The notes under the pieces are model-generated. The model was not told the DNA's origin. It did no database searches and was given only the letters and a program-made list of their open reading frames with translations. A stretch of DNA of 64,000 nucleotides. It comes from Oceanospirillum maris DSM 6286 (GTDB lineage Bacteria > Pseudomonadota > Gammaproteobacteria > Pseudomonadales > Halomonadaceae). The position numbers were made by a program, and so were the translations under genes. The DNA lies in the NCBI RefSeq assembly GCF_000422865.1, contig NZ_AUGW01000014.1:62001-126000 (forward strand). The letters run 5' to 3'. Below are positions 1-9,083 of the stretch, in pieces; positions within the stretch are counted from its first letter, which is position 1; each line of letters starts with the position of its first letter.

Positions 1-960
1 ACGCCAGAATGTACCTGCATCCGGTGTACGAACCGGCTTGCCTTCAAGAAAGACCGTGGTACAACCGCCCATTAATGGGCCGTACATAATAAACGAGTGC
101 CCCACAACCCAACCCACATCAGAGCAACCCATCCAGACATCACCGGCCTGCATGTTATAAATATTGCGCAGGGCATAATACAGGGCCACCGCATGGCCGC
201 CGTTATCTCGTACAATACCTTTAGGTTTGCCCGTCGTACCCGAGGTATACATAATATACAGAGGATCGGTGCTCTTCATCGGCGTACAACCCACCGGTGA
301 TGATTGCTCAAACAGCTCATACCAATCCAGATCGCGCCCTGCCTGCATCTCTGCTTTTGCCTGAGGCCGTTGCAGCACCACAACTTTCTCTGGTTTATGC
401 TCAGCCTGATTCAGTGCTTCATCCACTAACGGCTTATATTCAATCACTTTAGTAAATTCGATACCGCAGGACGCGGTTAAAACAACTTTTGGCTTCGCAT
501 CATTGATACGAATCGCTAGCTCATGGGGGGCAAAACCGCCAAATACAACGGAATGAACAGCACCAATACGAGCGCAGGCCAGCATCGCAATACCAGCTTC
601 GGGTACCATTGGCATATAAATGATAACGCCGTCGCCTTTACTAACCCCTAAACTGGTTAAAGCGCCTGCAAACTGCGCAACCTGATCGCGAAGTTCATTA
701 TAGGTAAACTGTTTTTTACTGTTTGTAGCAGGGGAATCATAAATAAGCGCAGTCTGCTCACCTCGACCCTGCTCAATCTGATAATCAAGAGCCAAGTAGC
801 TGCTGTTAAGCTCTCCATCACCAAACCAACGGTGAGTACCGTCGTCCAGGGTTTCTAAAATTGTTTCTGGTTTTTTAAACCAAGCAATTTGATCCGCCTG
901 ATCCTTCCAGAACGCTTCTGGTTCATTCAGCGAACGCTGATATTCACTTGCATAACTCAT
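1..960 (-). CDS. prpE: Propionyl-CoA synthetase (partial, C-terminus outside window)
   Basis: The first 320 residues of an acetyl/propionyl-CoA synthetase are encoded here, starting MSYASEYQRSLNEPEAFWKD at the ATG whose complement lies at 958-960. The frame stays open to base 1, so the C-terminal part lies outside. The enzyme activates propionate to propionyl-CoA through an acyl-adenylate. The adenylation core reads YTSGTTGKPKGIVRDNGGH. The RDNGGH ending is typical of PrpE rather than acetyl-CoA synthetase Acs. The flanking valine route also ends in propionyl-CoA, so the placement fits shared propionate metabolism. No prpBCD genes are visible here. Assignment to PrpE rather than a close ACS paralogue is likely but rests on half of the protein. 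Confidence 0.88.
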   Translation of the reverse strand, partial: MSYASEYQRSLNEPEAFWKDQADQIAWFKKPETILETLDDGTHRWFGDGELNSSYLALDYQIEQGRGEQTALIYDSPATNSKKQFTYNELRDQVAQFAGALTSLGVSKGDGVIIYMPMVPEAGIAMLACARIGAVHSVVFGGFAPHELAIRINDAKPKVVLTASCGIEFTKVIEYKPLVDEALNQAEHKPEKVVVLQRPQAKAEMQAGRDLDWYELFEQSSPVGCTPMKSTDPLYIMYTSGTTGKPKGIVRDNGGHAVALYYALRNIYNMQAGDVWMGCSDVGWVVGHSFIMYGPLMGGCTTVFLEGKPVRTPDAGTFWR

Positions 961-1325
961 ATCGGCCTTCCATTTTGTTATTGTTGTTGCAAATAAATGT
1001 TGCTAAAAATAGCGGCAAGTACGACTGAAACATCAAATGAAACCGATATTCCAGTGTTTACTGTTTTACTTGAAATAGCGCTTATTTATTTTTATTAATA
1101 ATGTTTTTAATAAAACAGTGACGGTCAGCTCGGGCGATGGTTCAAACTACCGATTATTTAACCATCAAGTTGCTTGAACCCTCAAAAACACCCTATCAGG
1201 TACAAAAAAACTCTGCACCGTATCTTTAGTCACATTCCAATTCAGTATTAGTCATAAACAAGACTGATATAAACCGAAATAATAGACAAATAAGACCGAT
1301 ACAGAGCGCACAGAGATCGAATTAA
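961..1325. other. Intergenic region between mmsB and prpE
   Basis: These 365 bases separate the end of mmsB from the start of prpE, both on the minus strand. The stretch is AT-rich and should carry the prpE promoter. It contains a 9-bp inverted repeat TTTTATTAA (1090-1098) / TTAATAAAA (1107-1115), but such AT-only repeats arise easily. I see no convincing terminator, LiuR-type dyad or small gene. Confidence 0.4.
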
Positions 1326-2216
1326 TTAGTCCAGATCAGCAAACATTTTTTGAATACTGGAGAAATCGAGTGAGCCATTACCATTGGCCGCATGCATCGC
1401 AAACAAATTGCGAGCCATAGAACCCATTGGGATACTGCAACGAGATTTAACCGCAGAATCAAACGCCAACCCCAGATCTTTTGCCATCAAGTCCACCATA
1501 AAACCGCCTTGATAACCGTTAGAAGCCGGAGCTGTTTCCATCACACCAGGATAAGGGTTATAAACTTGCAGCGCCCAGTTATTGCCGGAGCTTTTCGCCA
1601 TAATATCTGACAATACCGCAGGATCTAGGCCATTTTTAACGCCCATACCAATCGCTTCCGTGGTACCCGCCATAAGGATTGCTAGCAACATGTTATTACA
1701 CACTTTAGCGACCTGACCGGCACCGGAATCACCAGCGTGGAAGATATTTTTACCCATCGCTTCCAGAATAGGCTTAACGAGTTCAAAGGCTTCTGTAGTA
1801 CCGCCAACGATAAAGGACAGAGTACCGGCTACGGCCCCGCCTACACCACCGGAAACCGGTGCATCCACCATTTTAATGCCACGCTTAGCGGCTTCTTCAG
1901 CAACACGGCGAGCAGACTCTGCCGCGATAGTGCTGGAATCAATAATAACGGTATTCTTATCAACGATATCTAAAAGACCCGTACCATCAATATATAGGCC
2001 TTCAACATGCTGGCTAGCCGGAAGCATGGATACAATAAAATCTTTGCCCTTGGCTGCAACTTCAGCAGAATCACTCGCCTGAGCACCTTCAGCAACTGCA
2101 GCTGCAACCGCAGCAGGAACCAGATCAAAAACAGTAACCTCATGGCCTGCTTTAACCAGATTAACCGCCATTGGGCCGCCCATATTACCTAAACCGATAA
2201 ATGCAATCTTAGCCAT
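1326..2216 (-). CDS. mmsB: 3-hydroxyisobutyrate dehydrogenase
   Basis: This 296-residue protein oxidises 3-hydroxyisobutyrate to methylmalonate semialdehyde with NAD+ in valine catabolism. Its N-terminal Rossmann fold has GLGNMG at residues 8-13. The substrate signature DAPVSGG lies at 118-124, and the catalytic lysine of the beta-hydroxyacid dehydrogenase family is K171 in GAGQVAKVCNN. Length matches the family (about 295). It is the last gene of a minus-strand run with 3-hydroxyisobutyryl-CoA hydrolase immediately upstream, which makes its substrate. MmsA, which takes the product, is encoded at 5662-7155. The start ATG is preceded by AAGATGGAGAT. Other members of the family (GarR, tartronate semialdehyde reductase) are less likely given the operon. 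Confidence 0.95.
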   Translation of the reverse strand: MAKIAFIGLGNMGGPMAVNLVKAGHEVTVFDLVPAAVAAAVAEGAQASDSAEVAAKGKDFIVSMLPASQHVEGLYIDGTGLLDIVDKNTVIIDSSTIAAESARRVAEEAAKRGIKMVDAPVSGGVGGAVAGTLSFIVGGTTEAFELVKPILEAMGKNIFHAGDSGAGQVAKVCNNMLLAILMAGTTEAIGMGVKNGLDPAVLSDIMAKSSGNNWALQVYNPYPGVMETAPASNGYQGGFMVDLMAKDLGLAFDSAVKSRCSIPMGSMARNLFAMHAANGNGSLDFSSIQKMFADLD

Positions 2217-2266
2217 CTGTTAATCTCCATCTTTTGTTCTTGTTTTGATTTTGTTTATTGCGTGTT

Positions 2267-3379
2267 CTATAGGGTTTCCAGCGGATGTTCATGTTCAGGC
2301 CACACTGGCGCAAAGAAGCCATTCAGCCAAGCATCATCAACATCGCTAACCGCATGACTGTGCCATTTAGGAGTGCGATCTTTATCAATCAGCAGGGCAC
2401 GAATACCTTCGGCAAACTCACCTTTACAGGCAGCCTGCACAGAAAGGTTTAACTCTGCACGGAACACTTCTGCCAGAGACATTTGAGCCGTTGCCTCAAG
2501 TTGGCGCACAATTAAATGCATCGACGTTGGTGAACCCGCCGCAAGAGTTGAGGCCGCACGGGAGAGCCATTTATCTTCTGTTTTGATTGATGTAATTTGC
2601 TGTACTAATGTAACAACATCATCGGCATCAGTCAGATGCTGAATGGCATCGAAATGATCACGCACTGGAGACGCAGGCAGTGCATCAAGACTTTCAGCCT
2701 CCAAGCGACGTAACACCTGATTAACCACAGTATTCCCATCGGTAGACCAATCGGCAGACTTAAGCGCATCGAAAGCAGCATCACGGCGATCATGGGTCAC
2801 AAAACGATCGCCTAGGCCAACGAATAAGGCATCCGCTGCATTAATGCTCGCGCCGGTTAAACCTAAAAACAGACCGGTGCGCCCTGGCATACGATTCAAG
2901 AAGTAGCTACCACCCACATCAGGATATAAACCGATGGTGATTTCTGGCATAGCAATACGAGCCGACTCTGTCACCACACGATGACTTGCACCGGCCATAA
3001 GACCTAAGCCGCCACCCATCACAATACCGTTACCCCAAAGAATAAACGGCTTGTTGAAGGTGTGAATCAAGTGATCTAAACGGTACTCATCGGTGAAGAA
3101 TTTTTCCGCGTAGGGATTAGGACCACCAGGATGCTCAACCATTGACCTATACAACTGAACGATATCACCACCGGCACAAAAGGCTTTATCGCCAGCGCCC
3201 TGTAACCAAACCGCTTTGACTTGATCATTTTTCTGCCAAGCCAAAAACTGCGGATACATCGCCTCAATCATCTCAAGGCTCAAGGCGTTCAGGGCTTTAG
3301 GTGCATTCAAAGTGGCAATCCCGATCAGATTGCCATCATGGGTTGCCAACTCTTCAAAAATTACTGGTGCATCAGACAT
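2267..3379 (-). CDS. 3-hydroxyisobutyryl-CoA hydrolase (HIBCH type)
   Basis: A crotonase-fold thioesterase of 370 residues, longer than ordinary enoyl-CoA hydratases (about 260), as expected for the HIBCH subfamily. It releases CoA from 3-hydroxyisobutyryl-CoA in valine breakdown. The oxyanion-hole loop is GNGIVMGGGLGLMAG. The HIBCH signature MPEITIGLYPDVGGSYF carries the catalytic Glu and Asp. I choose the start at 3379 (MSDAPVIFEEL): AAGGAG (complement of 3386-3391) lies six bases upstream, whereas the ATG at 3397 would place that Shine-Dalgarno inside the gene. It lies between the enoyl-CoA hydratase (stop at 3416) and mmsB (start 2216). A 37-base gap and shared strand support one transcript. 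Confidence 0.93.
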   Translation of the reverse strand: MSDAPVIFEELATHDGNLIGIATLNAPKALNALSLEMIEAMYPQFLAWQKNDQVKAVWLQGAGDKAFCAGGDIVQLYRSMVEHPGGPNPYAEKFFTDEYRLDHLIHTFNKPFILWGNGIVMGGGLGLMAGASHRVVTESARIAMPEITIGLYPDVGGSYFLNRMPGRTGLFLGLTGASINAADALFVGLGDRFVTHDRRDAAFDALKSADWSTDGNTVVNQVLRRLEAESLDALPASPVRDHFDAIQHLTDADDVVTLVQQITSIKTEDKWLSRAASTLAAGSPTSMHLIVRQLEATAQMSLAEVFRAELNLSVQAACKGEFAEGIRALLIDKDRTPKWHSHAVSDVDDAWLNGFFAPVWPEHEHPLETL

Positions 3380-3415
3380 TACAGGCTCCTTAGACATTGC
3401 GCCTCACCCAAGAGA

Positions 3416-4228
3416 TCAGGCGTTCTTCCATTCAGGCTTACGCTTATCCAAGAAAGCATTAACACCCTCTTTCTGGTCTTTGGTATCAAACAGGTCAACA
3501 AACAGCTCACGCTCCTGCATACAACCCACAGCCAATGAATTATTACCACGGGCATTGTGTACCAAGGTTTTACAGGCGCTAACAGCAACAGGGCTTTGTT
3601 TAGCCACTCGTTGTGCCAGAGCGATTGCGGTCGATAGCGCCTCGCCTTTAGCAACAACCTCTTCAACCAAGCCGATTTTTTCAGCTTTTTCTGCGGTAAT
3701 ACGCTCACCACACAGGATCATCCGCTTAGCCCAGCCTTCACCAACCAGCCAAGATAAATTTTGCGTGCCACCAGCGCAAGGCAGTAGACCAACAGAAGCC
3801 TCTGGCAGTGCCATTTGAGCATGTTCCTCTGCAATACGAATATCACAAGCCAGAGCACACTCTAAACCACCTCCCATGGCATAACCGTTAATAGCGGCAA
3901 TAGACACGCCACGGAAAGCTTGCAACGCTTCAAAGGCTTCACCAAAAATACGTGCCATTTGACGAGCAACCGCCTTATCGCCATCCGCAAATTTATTCAG
4001 ATCGGCACCAGCTGAGAAGAACTTTTCACCTTGGCCCGTAATCACTAAGGCATAGATATTACGATCGGCATTTAAGTCGTCTACCAACTGCTTTAGCGCA
4101 GGCAGGCTCTCATCATCCCAGGTATTCGCTGGAGGGTTGTTAATCGTAATAACAGCCGTATTACCTTGAATATCCAGTAACAATTTTTCCGTCGTAGATT
4201 TAACGGTTTGCTTATCAGAAATGCTCAT
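3416..4228 (-). CDS. Enoyl-CoA hydratase, probably methacrylyl-CoA hydratase of valine catabolism
   Basis: A 270-residue crotonase. The CoA-binding segment FSAGADLNKFADGD and oxyanion loop NGYAMGGGLECALACD are intact, followed by MALPEASVGLLPCAGGTQ, where hydratases carry the second catalytic Glu. In this operon it should hydrate methacrylyl-CoA to 3-hydroxyisobutyryl-CoA, the substrate of the next gene. Its ATG overlaps the stop of the acyl-CoA dehydrogenase by four bases (ATGA), so the two are translationally coupled. Substrate is inferred from position; by sequence alone it could be a general short-chain enoyl-CoA hydratase. Confidence 0.9.
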   Translation of the reverse strand: MSISDKQTVKSTTEKLLLDIQGNTAVITINNPPANTWDDESLPALKQLVDDLNADRNIYALVITGQGEKFFSAGADLNKFADGDKAVARQMARIFGEAFEALQAFRGVSIAAINGYAMGGGLECALACDIRIAEEHAQMALPEASVGLLPCAGGTQNLSWLVGEGWAKRMILCGERITAEKAEKIGLVEEVVAKGEALSTAIALAQRVAKQSPVAVSACKTLVHNARGNNSLAVGCMQERELFVDLFDTKDQKEGVNAFLDKRKPEWKNA

Positions 4229-5391
4229 CGAATGACCTCCAACACGCCGTCCATCATCACGCGGCGAGAAATAATTAAACGCATAATTTCATTAGTGCCT
4301 TCTAGAATCTGATGCACACGGGCATCACGCATATAGCGCTCCAGAGGGTATTCTTTAATATAACCGTAACCACCGTGCAGCTGAATCGCATCATTGGTTA
4401 CATCAAAACAAGCATCTGTGGCAAAGCGTTTTGCCATGGCACAGTAAAGGGTTGCTTCGGTATCTTTCTCATCCAGCTTAGAAGCTGCCAAGCGTACCAT
4501 CTGACGAGAGGCGACTAACTGAGTCACCATATCCGCTAACTTAAATTGCAGCGCCTGAAAGCTTGCTAGCGGCTTACCGAACTGCTCACGCTCTTGCATA
4601 TAACGTTGCGTATCACTAACCGCAGCCTGTGCTGCACCTAATGAGCAAGTGGCGATATTAATACGGCCACCGTCTAAACCTTTCATGGCGATTTTAAAAC
4701 CATCGCCCTCTTTACCCAGTATATTGCGGGCAGGGATACGCACGTCTTCAAAGGTGATCAAGCGCGTTGGCTGGCTGTTCCAACCCATTTTTTCTTCCGC
4801 TTTACCGTAATGGACGCCTTCAGCATCAGCGGGCACAACAAAGGCTGAAATGCCTTTCGCGCCATCTTCCTGAGTACCGGTTCGAGCCATCACAACCAGT
4901 ACGTCAGTACTGCCTGCGCCGGAGATAAACATCTTGCTACCATTGAGCACATAGTCATCCCCATCACGTCGAGCCGTACTGCGTAATGCACCAGCATCAG
5001 AGCCTGCACCAGGTTCCGTCAAACAGTAAGAACCCAGCTTTTCACCCATCGCCATCCCAGGAGCAAACTCATCTCGTAAGTCTTCTGCCGCAAAGCTTGC
5101 GATCATCCACGTTGCCATATTGTGAATGGTGATATAGGCGGTCGTTGAGGTACACCCCATAGCGAGTTCTTCGATAATGACACTGGCATCTAATCGGCTT
5201 AGCCCCATGCCACCGGCTTCTTCTGGCACATAGATACCGCAAAATCCCATTTCACCGGCTTTTTTGATCACATCAATAGGAAAAATATGCTCTGCATCCC
5301 ATTGAGCTGCATGGGGAGCCATCTCATTTTGAGCAAAAGATCGCGCTGCATCACGAAAGGCGATCTGATCTTCAGATAAATTAAAATCCAT
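4225..5391 (-). CDS. Isobutyryl-CoA dehydrogenase (acyl-CoA dehydrogenase)
   Basis: This 388-residue flavoprotein oxidises isobutyryl-CoA to methacrylyl-CoA and passes electrons to ETF. It has the three-domain acyl-CoA dehydrogenase layout, with CLTEPGAGSDAGALRSTA in the middle domain. The catalytic glutamate sits in the usual short-chain position, E364 in QILEGTNEIMR near the C-terminus. N-terminal segments such as IIEELAMGCTSTTAYITIHN resemble ACAD8-type enzymes. It is first gene of a four-gene operon ending in mmsB. Upstream, at 5562-5577, lies a LiuR-like dyad. The ribosome site before the start is weak. In other genomes the gene is called acdH or ibd; I leave the symbol open. Confidence 0.9.
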   Translation of the reverse strand: MDFNLSEDQIAFRDAARSFAQNEMAPHAAQWDAEHIFPIDVIKKAGEMGFCGIYVPEEAGGMGLSRLDASVIIEELAMGCTSTTAYITIHNMATWMIASFAAEDLRDEFAPGMAMGEKLGSYCLTEPGAGSDAGALRSTARRDGDDYVLNGSKMFISGAGSTDVLVVMARTGTQEDGAKGISAFVVPADAEGVHYGKAEEKMGWNSQPTRLITFEDVRIPARNILGKEGDGFKIAMKGLDGGRINIATCSLGAAQAAVSDTQRYMQEREQFGKPLASFQALQFKLADMVTQLVASRQMVRLAASKLDEKDTEATLYCAMAKRFATDACFDVTNDAIQLHGGYGYIKEYPLERYMRDARVHQILEGTNEIMRLIISRRVMMDGVLEVIR

Positions 5392-5561
5392 AATTTATAC
5401 CATTGGCTGTCGTTGTCGTTTTAATGGACGTTTTAATGGATGTCCCACTCAACACTTTTCAAAAACCAGTCTCTTGTCTCTTTTTATTTTATTAAGAAAC
5501 CTCTTTTTGATAATTCCAAATTGATAACACCAAAAACAGACCGACTGAACTTTAAAAATAG

Positions 5562-5577
5562 ATGACGTTTACGTTAA
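5562..5577. promoter_or_regulatory. Weak LiuR-type operator upstream of the isobutyryl-CoA dehydrogenase operon
   Basis: ATGACGTTTACGTTAA. Read on the minus strand it is TTAACGTAAACGTCAT, close to the stronger dyads at 15134 and 26838 (TTTACGTTAACGTCAA). The arms ATGACGT and ACGTTAA match each other with two differences around a 2-bp centre. It lies 171 bp before the isobutyryl-CoA dehydrogenase start, in the gap separating mmsA from the rest of the valine genes. LiuR binding is inferred from similarity only. Confidence 0.55.
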
Positions 5578-5619
5578 CTGCAATCAGGACAAAATAAAAG
5601 AGTAAATATAAAGAGTATA

Positions 5620-5651
5620 AGAGCAAAGAAGGGGGCAGCCTTCTCTGCTCT
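5620..5651 (-). terminator. Hairpin after mmsA, possible terminator or attenuator
   Basis: AGAGCA-A-AGAAGG (5620-5632) pairs with CCTTCT-C-TGCTCT (5639-5651) across a 6-nt loop, giving twelve pairs with one internal mismatch. It begins 11 bases after the mmsA stop on the minus strand. The following minus-strand bases are only loosely T-rich, so termination may be partial, with some read-through into the isobutyryl-CoA dehydrogenase operon. Confidence 0.5.
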
Positions 5652-5661
5652 TTCTAGCGGC

Positions 5662-7155
5662 TTACTTCAAGTTAATCGAGAAGTTAGGGCCAGATTCGAT
5701 ATCTTCGTTAAACCAACGAGCTGTAATCGTCTTCGTTTCAGTATAGAAACGAACCGCTTGCTTACCGTAAGCATGCTGATCACCGTAGAAAGAACCTTTC
5801 CAGCCCGTGAATGAGAAGAAAGGTAGCGGCACAGGAATTGGAATATTAATCCCCACCTGACCCACTTCAATCTCATGCTGGAACTTACGCGCCGCCGCAC
5901 CAGAAGCAGTAAACATAGACGTGCCGTTACCGTATGGTGAGTTATTGATCAGCTCAATCGCTTCATCCAGTGTGTCTACTTCTACCAAGCACAATACAGG
6001 GCCAAAGATTTCATCTTTGTAGATCGTCATGTCTGGTTTTACACCAGCAAACAAGGTTGGGCCAATCCAGTTACCATCAGGATAACCTTCAACCACAACA
6101 TCACGGCCATCTAACAGCAGCTCTGCACCTTCATCAACGCCTTTCTGGATCAGACTGCAAACACGCTCTTTCGCTTGTGGGCTAATCACAGGGCCATAAC
6201 TTGCCGCTGGATCATCCCAAGCACCTGGACGGGCCTGCATCAGTGCTTCTTTGATCTCGTGTTTCCATTCGCGAGCTTCACCGACTAAGATCGTGACCGA
6301 AATCGCCATACAGCGCTGACCCGCAGCACCGACAGAGGCACCTGCAATATTATTGATCACACGCTGTTTGGCGGCATCTGGCATAACAACCATGTGGTTT
6401 TTAGCACCAGCGAAGCTTTGTACGCGCTTCAGATTGTCAGTACCGGTTTTATAAATGTACTGACCAACAGGGACAGAACCGACAAACGAAATCGCACGGA
6501 TATCAGGATGGTGCAGCAAGAAATCGACCTGCTCTTTACCACCATGAATAACCTGTAAAACACCTTTAGGGGCACCCGCTTCAACAAACAGTTCCGCAAG
6601 ACGAGTTGGCGTTAGCGGATCTTGCTCTGACGGTTTAAGAATAAAGGTGTTACCGGAAGCGATCGCCATTGGGTACATCCACAGCGGAATCATCGCAGGG
6701 AAGTTAAACGGTGTAATACCAGCACAAACACCTAGCGGTTGAATATAGCTGTAGGTATCAATTTCACGGGCAACGTTTTCTACCGTCTCACCCATCATCA
6801 AACTTGGGATATTTGCCGCATGTTCAACCACTTCGATGCCGCGCCACAGATCGCCTTTCGCATCTTCAAAGGTTTTACCTGTTTCAGAGCTTAGAATTTC
6901 TGCAATTTCATCGTGATGCTCTTTCAGCAACGCTTGATAGCGCATCATCACACGAGCACGCTCAGAAATAGGTGTTTCTTTCCAGATTTCAAATGCTGCC
7001 TTAGCACTCGCGTAAGCGGCTTCCATTTCACTTTGAGTTGCAAAAGGAACTTCACACAGTACTTCTTGAGTCGCAGGATTGGTTACCGGCATGAATTTAT
7101 CAGACTTACTCTGTATAAATTCACCATCAATAAATAGCGGAACTTTCTTAGTCAT
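5662..7155 (-). CDS. mmsA: CoA-acylating methylmalonate-semialdehyde dehydrogenase
   Basis: A 497-residue aldehyde dehydrogenase that converts methylmalonate semialdehyde plus CoA and NAD+ to propionyl-CoA and CO2, the last step of the valine-specific route. The nucleophile is C282 in [11 protein letters not shown], the MMSDH version of the ALDH motif. [20 protein letters not shown] and the C-terminal [19 protein letters not shown] segment are also typical of MmsA rather than of general aldehyde dehydrogenases. Length equals the family norm (about 500). AAAGGTGAAATC precedes the ATG. It is transcribed away from the AraC-type regulator mmsR, from which it is separated by 192 bp. A 270-bp gap with hairpin and LiuR-like site follows it. 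Confidence 0.96.
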   Translation of the reverse strand: MTKKVPLFIDGEFIQSKSDKFMPVTNPATQEVLCEVPFATQSEMEAAYASAKAAFEIWKETPISERARVMMRYQALLKEHHDEIAEILSSETGKTFEDAKGDLWRGIEVVEHAANIPSLMMGETVENVAREIDTYSYIQPLGVCAGITPFNFPAMIPLWMYPMAIASGNTFILKPSEQDPLTPTRLAELFVEAGAPKGVLQVIHGGKEQVDFLLHHPDIRAISFVGSVPVGQYIYKTGTDNLKRVQSFAGAKNHMVVMPDAAKQRVINNIAGASVGAAGQRCMAISVTILVGEAREWKHEIKEALMQARPGAWDDPAASYGPVISPQAKERVCSLIQKGVDEGAELLLDGRDVVVEGYPDGNWIGPTLFAGVKPDMTIYKDEIFGPVLCLVEVDTLDEAIELINNSPYGNGTSMFTASGAAARKFQHEIEVGQVGINIPIPVPLPFFSFTGWKGSFYGDQHAYGKQAVRFYTETKTITARWFNEDIESGPNFSINLK

Positions 7156-7347
7156 GATTTCACCTTTTTCTGTCCGGTTAACCGGTTTTATTGTTGTTAG
7201 TCTTTAATTGCTACGGCTAAGACAAACCTAGCGGTTGCTTGGATATATGTAAACTAGCACAGGGGTCGAAAGGCAAGGATTGACTAAATTGCCCACTTAA
7301 TGGACTATATTGCTGTTTACAACAGATAAAGCCTTGGAGTCAGACTA

Positions 7348-8229
7348 ATGTCGCAAACCTCAGATTGGCCGCTTCCCTCTGGTAGCATTCGCTACCTTGT
7401 TCCACAGTTTCTTCGTGATAAGTTGCGACAACACCCTTTAAGCTGTGGCCTTTACCCCGTTTCATTTGGCAATTACAAAGAAGCCCTTGGCCATCAGATG
7501 AAGCGGCAAGATCACGACGATTTCCTGATTATTTATTGTGTTAAGGGTGGCGCAGACCTTTGGCTGGAAGACCAGTATTATCAAGTTGTCGCCGGAGATC
7601 TGCTCTTACTGCCACCCAAAATCAACCACCAGTATAAAACAAGAGATGATGACCCATGGAGCATCTACTGGTTACACTTAAAAGGAGAAGATTGCGATTT
7701 AGCGGCAGAACACGCTGGCTTCTCTAAAGGCGCTTATCTTCAGCATATCGGTAGCCACCCTAAGTTGATTCAAGATTTTGACCAGCTTATCGACTGCCGC
7801 ACAGGAGGGTACAATATTAACACTTCGGTCTATGCGGCCAGTTTAATCCGGCAGATTTTGGCGTATATCGCGTTATTAAAACCCACCACCACCAGTGCTC
7901 GGCGCAGCCAACTGAATCTCAATACCGTACACGCCTTAATGCAAGAAAACCTGCATACTCGCCTAGATCTAGATACCCTAGCAAAAGAGGTAAACCTATC
8001 GAAATTTCACTTTGTTAATAAATACAAAGAACTGACAGGTCTAACGCCTATTCAGCATTTTTTGCACTTAAAGATCGAAAGAGCCTGCTACCTATTAGAC
8101 ATCACCCAACAGAGCATTACCGAGATCAGCTACAGCTTAGGCTACGAAGACAGCTACTACTTTTCTCGTCTGTTTAAAAAAGTCATGGGGATAGCCCCCA
8201 CTCAATACCGGCGAAAGCAAAGGCATTAA
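7348..8229 (+). CDS. mmsR: AraC-family regulator of valine genes, MmsR-like
   Basis: This 293-residue protein has an N-terminal AraC-type cupin (about residues 25-120, with DDFLIIYCVKGGADLWLEDQ and GDLLLLPPKINHQY) and a C-terminal double helix-turn-helix (about 190-290, ending SYSLGYEDSYYFSRLFKKVMG). It is divergent from mmsA. In Pseudomonas aeruginosa MmsR is an AraC-type activator of mmsAB located next to them, so the same role is likely. A GGAG ten bases before the ATG supports the start. The inducer is not deducible from the sequence; 3-hydroxyisobutyrate or a related valine intermediate is the natural candidate. Confidence 0.8.
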   Translation: MSQTSDWPLPSGSIRYLVPQFLRDKLRQHPLSCGLYPVSFGNYKEALGHQMKRQDHDDFLIIYCVKGGADLWLEDQYYQVVAGDLLLLPPKINHQYKTRDDDPWSIYWLHLKGEDCDLAAEHAGFSKGAYLQHIGSHPKLIQDFDQLIDCRTGGYNINTSVYAASLIRQILAYIALLKPTTTSARRSQLNLNTVHALMQENLHTRLDLDTLAKEVNLSKFHFVNKYKELTGLTPIQHFLHLKIERACYLLDITQQSITEISYSLGYEDSYYFSRLFKKVMGIAPTQYRRKQRH

Positions 8230-8248
8230 TCTCATCATAACGCCCTCT

Positions 8249-8290
8249 TCAATTTAACAATCATTCTCCTCAATCTAACAATCATCCCCT
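8249..8290. repeat. Two-copy 21-bp tandem repeat between mmsR and liuR
   Basis: Two adjacent 21-base units, TCAATTTAACAATCATTCTC plus C at 8249-8269 and TCAATCTAACAATCATCCCC plus T at 8270-8290, differ at four positions. The repeat begins 20 bases after the mmsR stop codon. It may be a remnant of replication slippage or a pair of same-face protein sites; nothing shows which. Confidence 0.6.
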
Positions 8291-8432
8291 CTAACGCGGC
8301 CAGTCCCTTTTTTGCTAAAATGCCTCATTATTCCAAGCAGTTAGCTTAATACGCCACTCGCCAAGCTATTTGGCGATGATGAAGTGCTCACTTTAAGCGC
8401 TACTATTTTCTAAGCTACTGCCACTTTTCACC

Positions 8433-8448
8433 TTTACGTAAACGTAAA
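8433..8448. promoter_or_regulatory. LiuR operator, perfect dyad upstream of liuR
   Basis: TTTACGTAAACGTAAA. The 7-bp arms TTTACGT and ACGTAAA are perfect inverted repeats around AA. The site lies 40 bp before the liuR start, as expected for an autoregulated MerR-family gene. The same motif with one change occurs before liuA and aacS. Confidence 0.85.
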
Positions 8449-8488
8449 CTTTGGATAGAGTAAGCCTGAACTGACAGGCAGACACACT

Positions 8489-8911
8489 ATGACCCTACAA
8501 AAATCGATTACAAAAAAAACCTACGGCATTAGCGAACTGTCAAAAGAGTTTGATATTACAACCCGCACCATTCGTTTTTACGAACAGCAAGGGCTAATTA
8601 GCCCAGCTCGCAGCGGACAAACCCGTATTTACAGCGAGAAAGACCGCGTGCGCCTAATGTTAACGCTACGGGGTAAACGCCTTGGTTTTAGCTTGGCAGA
8701 AACCAAAGAGCTATTTGATTTATATGACACCACCCTTGAGGGTGATGAAAAACAGTTAAACCTTATTTTAGGTATTCTTAATCAGAAAAATGCAGAATTA
8801 GAGCAACAGCTACAAGATATTGATCGTGTTAAAACCGAACTAAGTTTAGTGCAAGACCGTTGTCAAAAAGCACTTGATGAGGTTGTTAAAAAGAAAGAAA
8901 AATCCGTTTAA
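8489..8911 (+). CDS. liuR: MerR-family regulator of branched-chain amino acid use, LiuR
   Basis: A 140-residue MerR-type protein: winged helix at about residues 12-80 (TYGISELSKEFDITTRTIRF, then YEQQGLISPARSGQTRIYSE) and a coiled-coil dimerisation helix at about 90-130. No cysteine cluster typical of metal sensors is present at the C-terminus; the only cysteine is C126. The segment LRGKRLGFSLAETKELFDLYD is characteristic of LiuR. Its own promoter carries a perfect TTTACGT-AA-ACGTAAA dyad. Near-identical sites precede liuA and aacS, supporting a local LiuR regulon. LiuR has been described by comparative genomics as regulator of leucine/isovalerate genes in proteobacteria. The Shine-Dalgarno is weak. 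Confidence 0.88.
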   Translation: MTLQKSITKKTYGISELSKEFDITTRTIRFYEQQGLISPARSGQTRIYSEKDRVRLMLTLRGKRLGFSLAETKELFDLYDTTLEGDEKQLNLILGILNQKNAELEQQLQDIDRVKTELSLVQDRCQKALDEVVKKKEKSV

Positions 8912-9083
8912 ACCTCATGTAAGCCTGCGTCGGTCGTCATTAGCCTTAACAGCCTTAATTAACATATTCATCGTCTTCTGCCTGACATAAAAAAAATAAA
9001 CGGGCAAAAGAGAAATGACTTGCGAGCGGCAGTAATCATGCTCGTGTTAAAACAACAAGAAAACAAACCTAAGAAGGTGGGTT

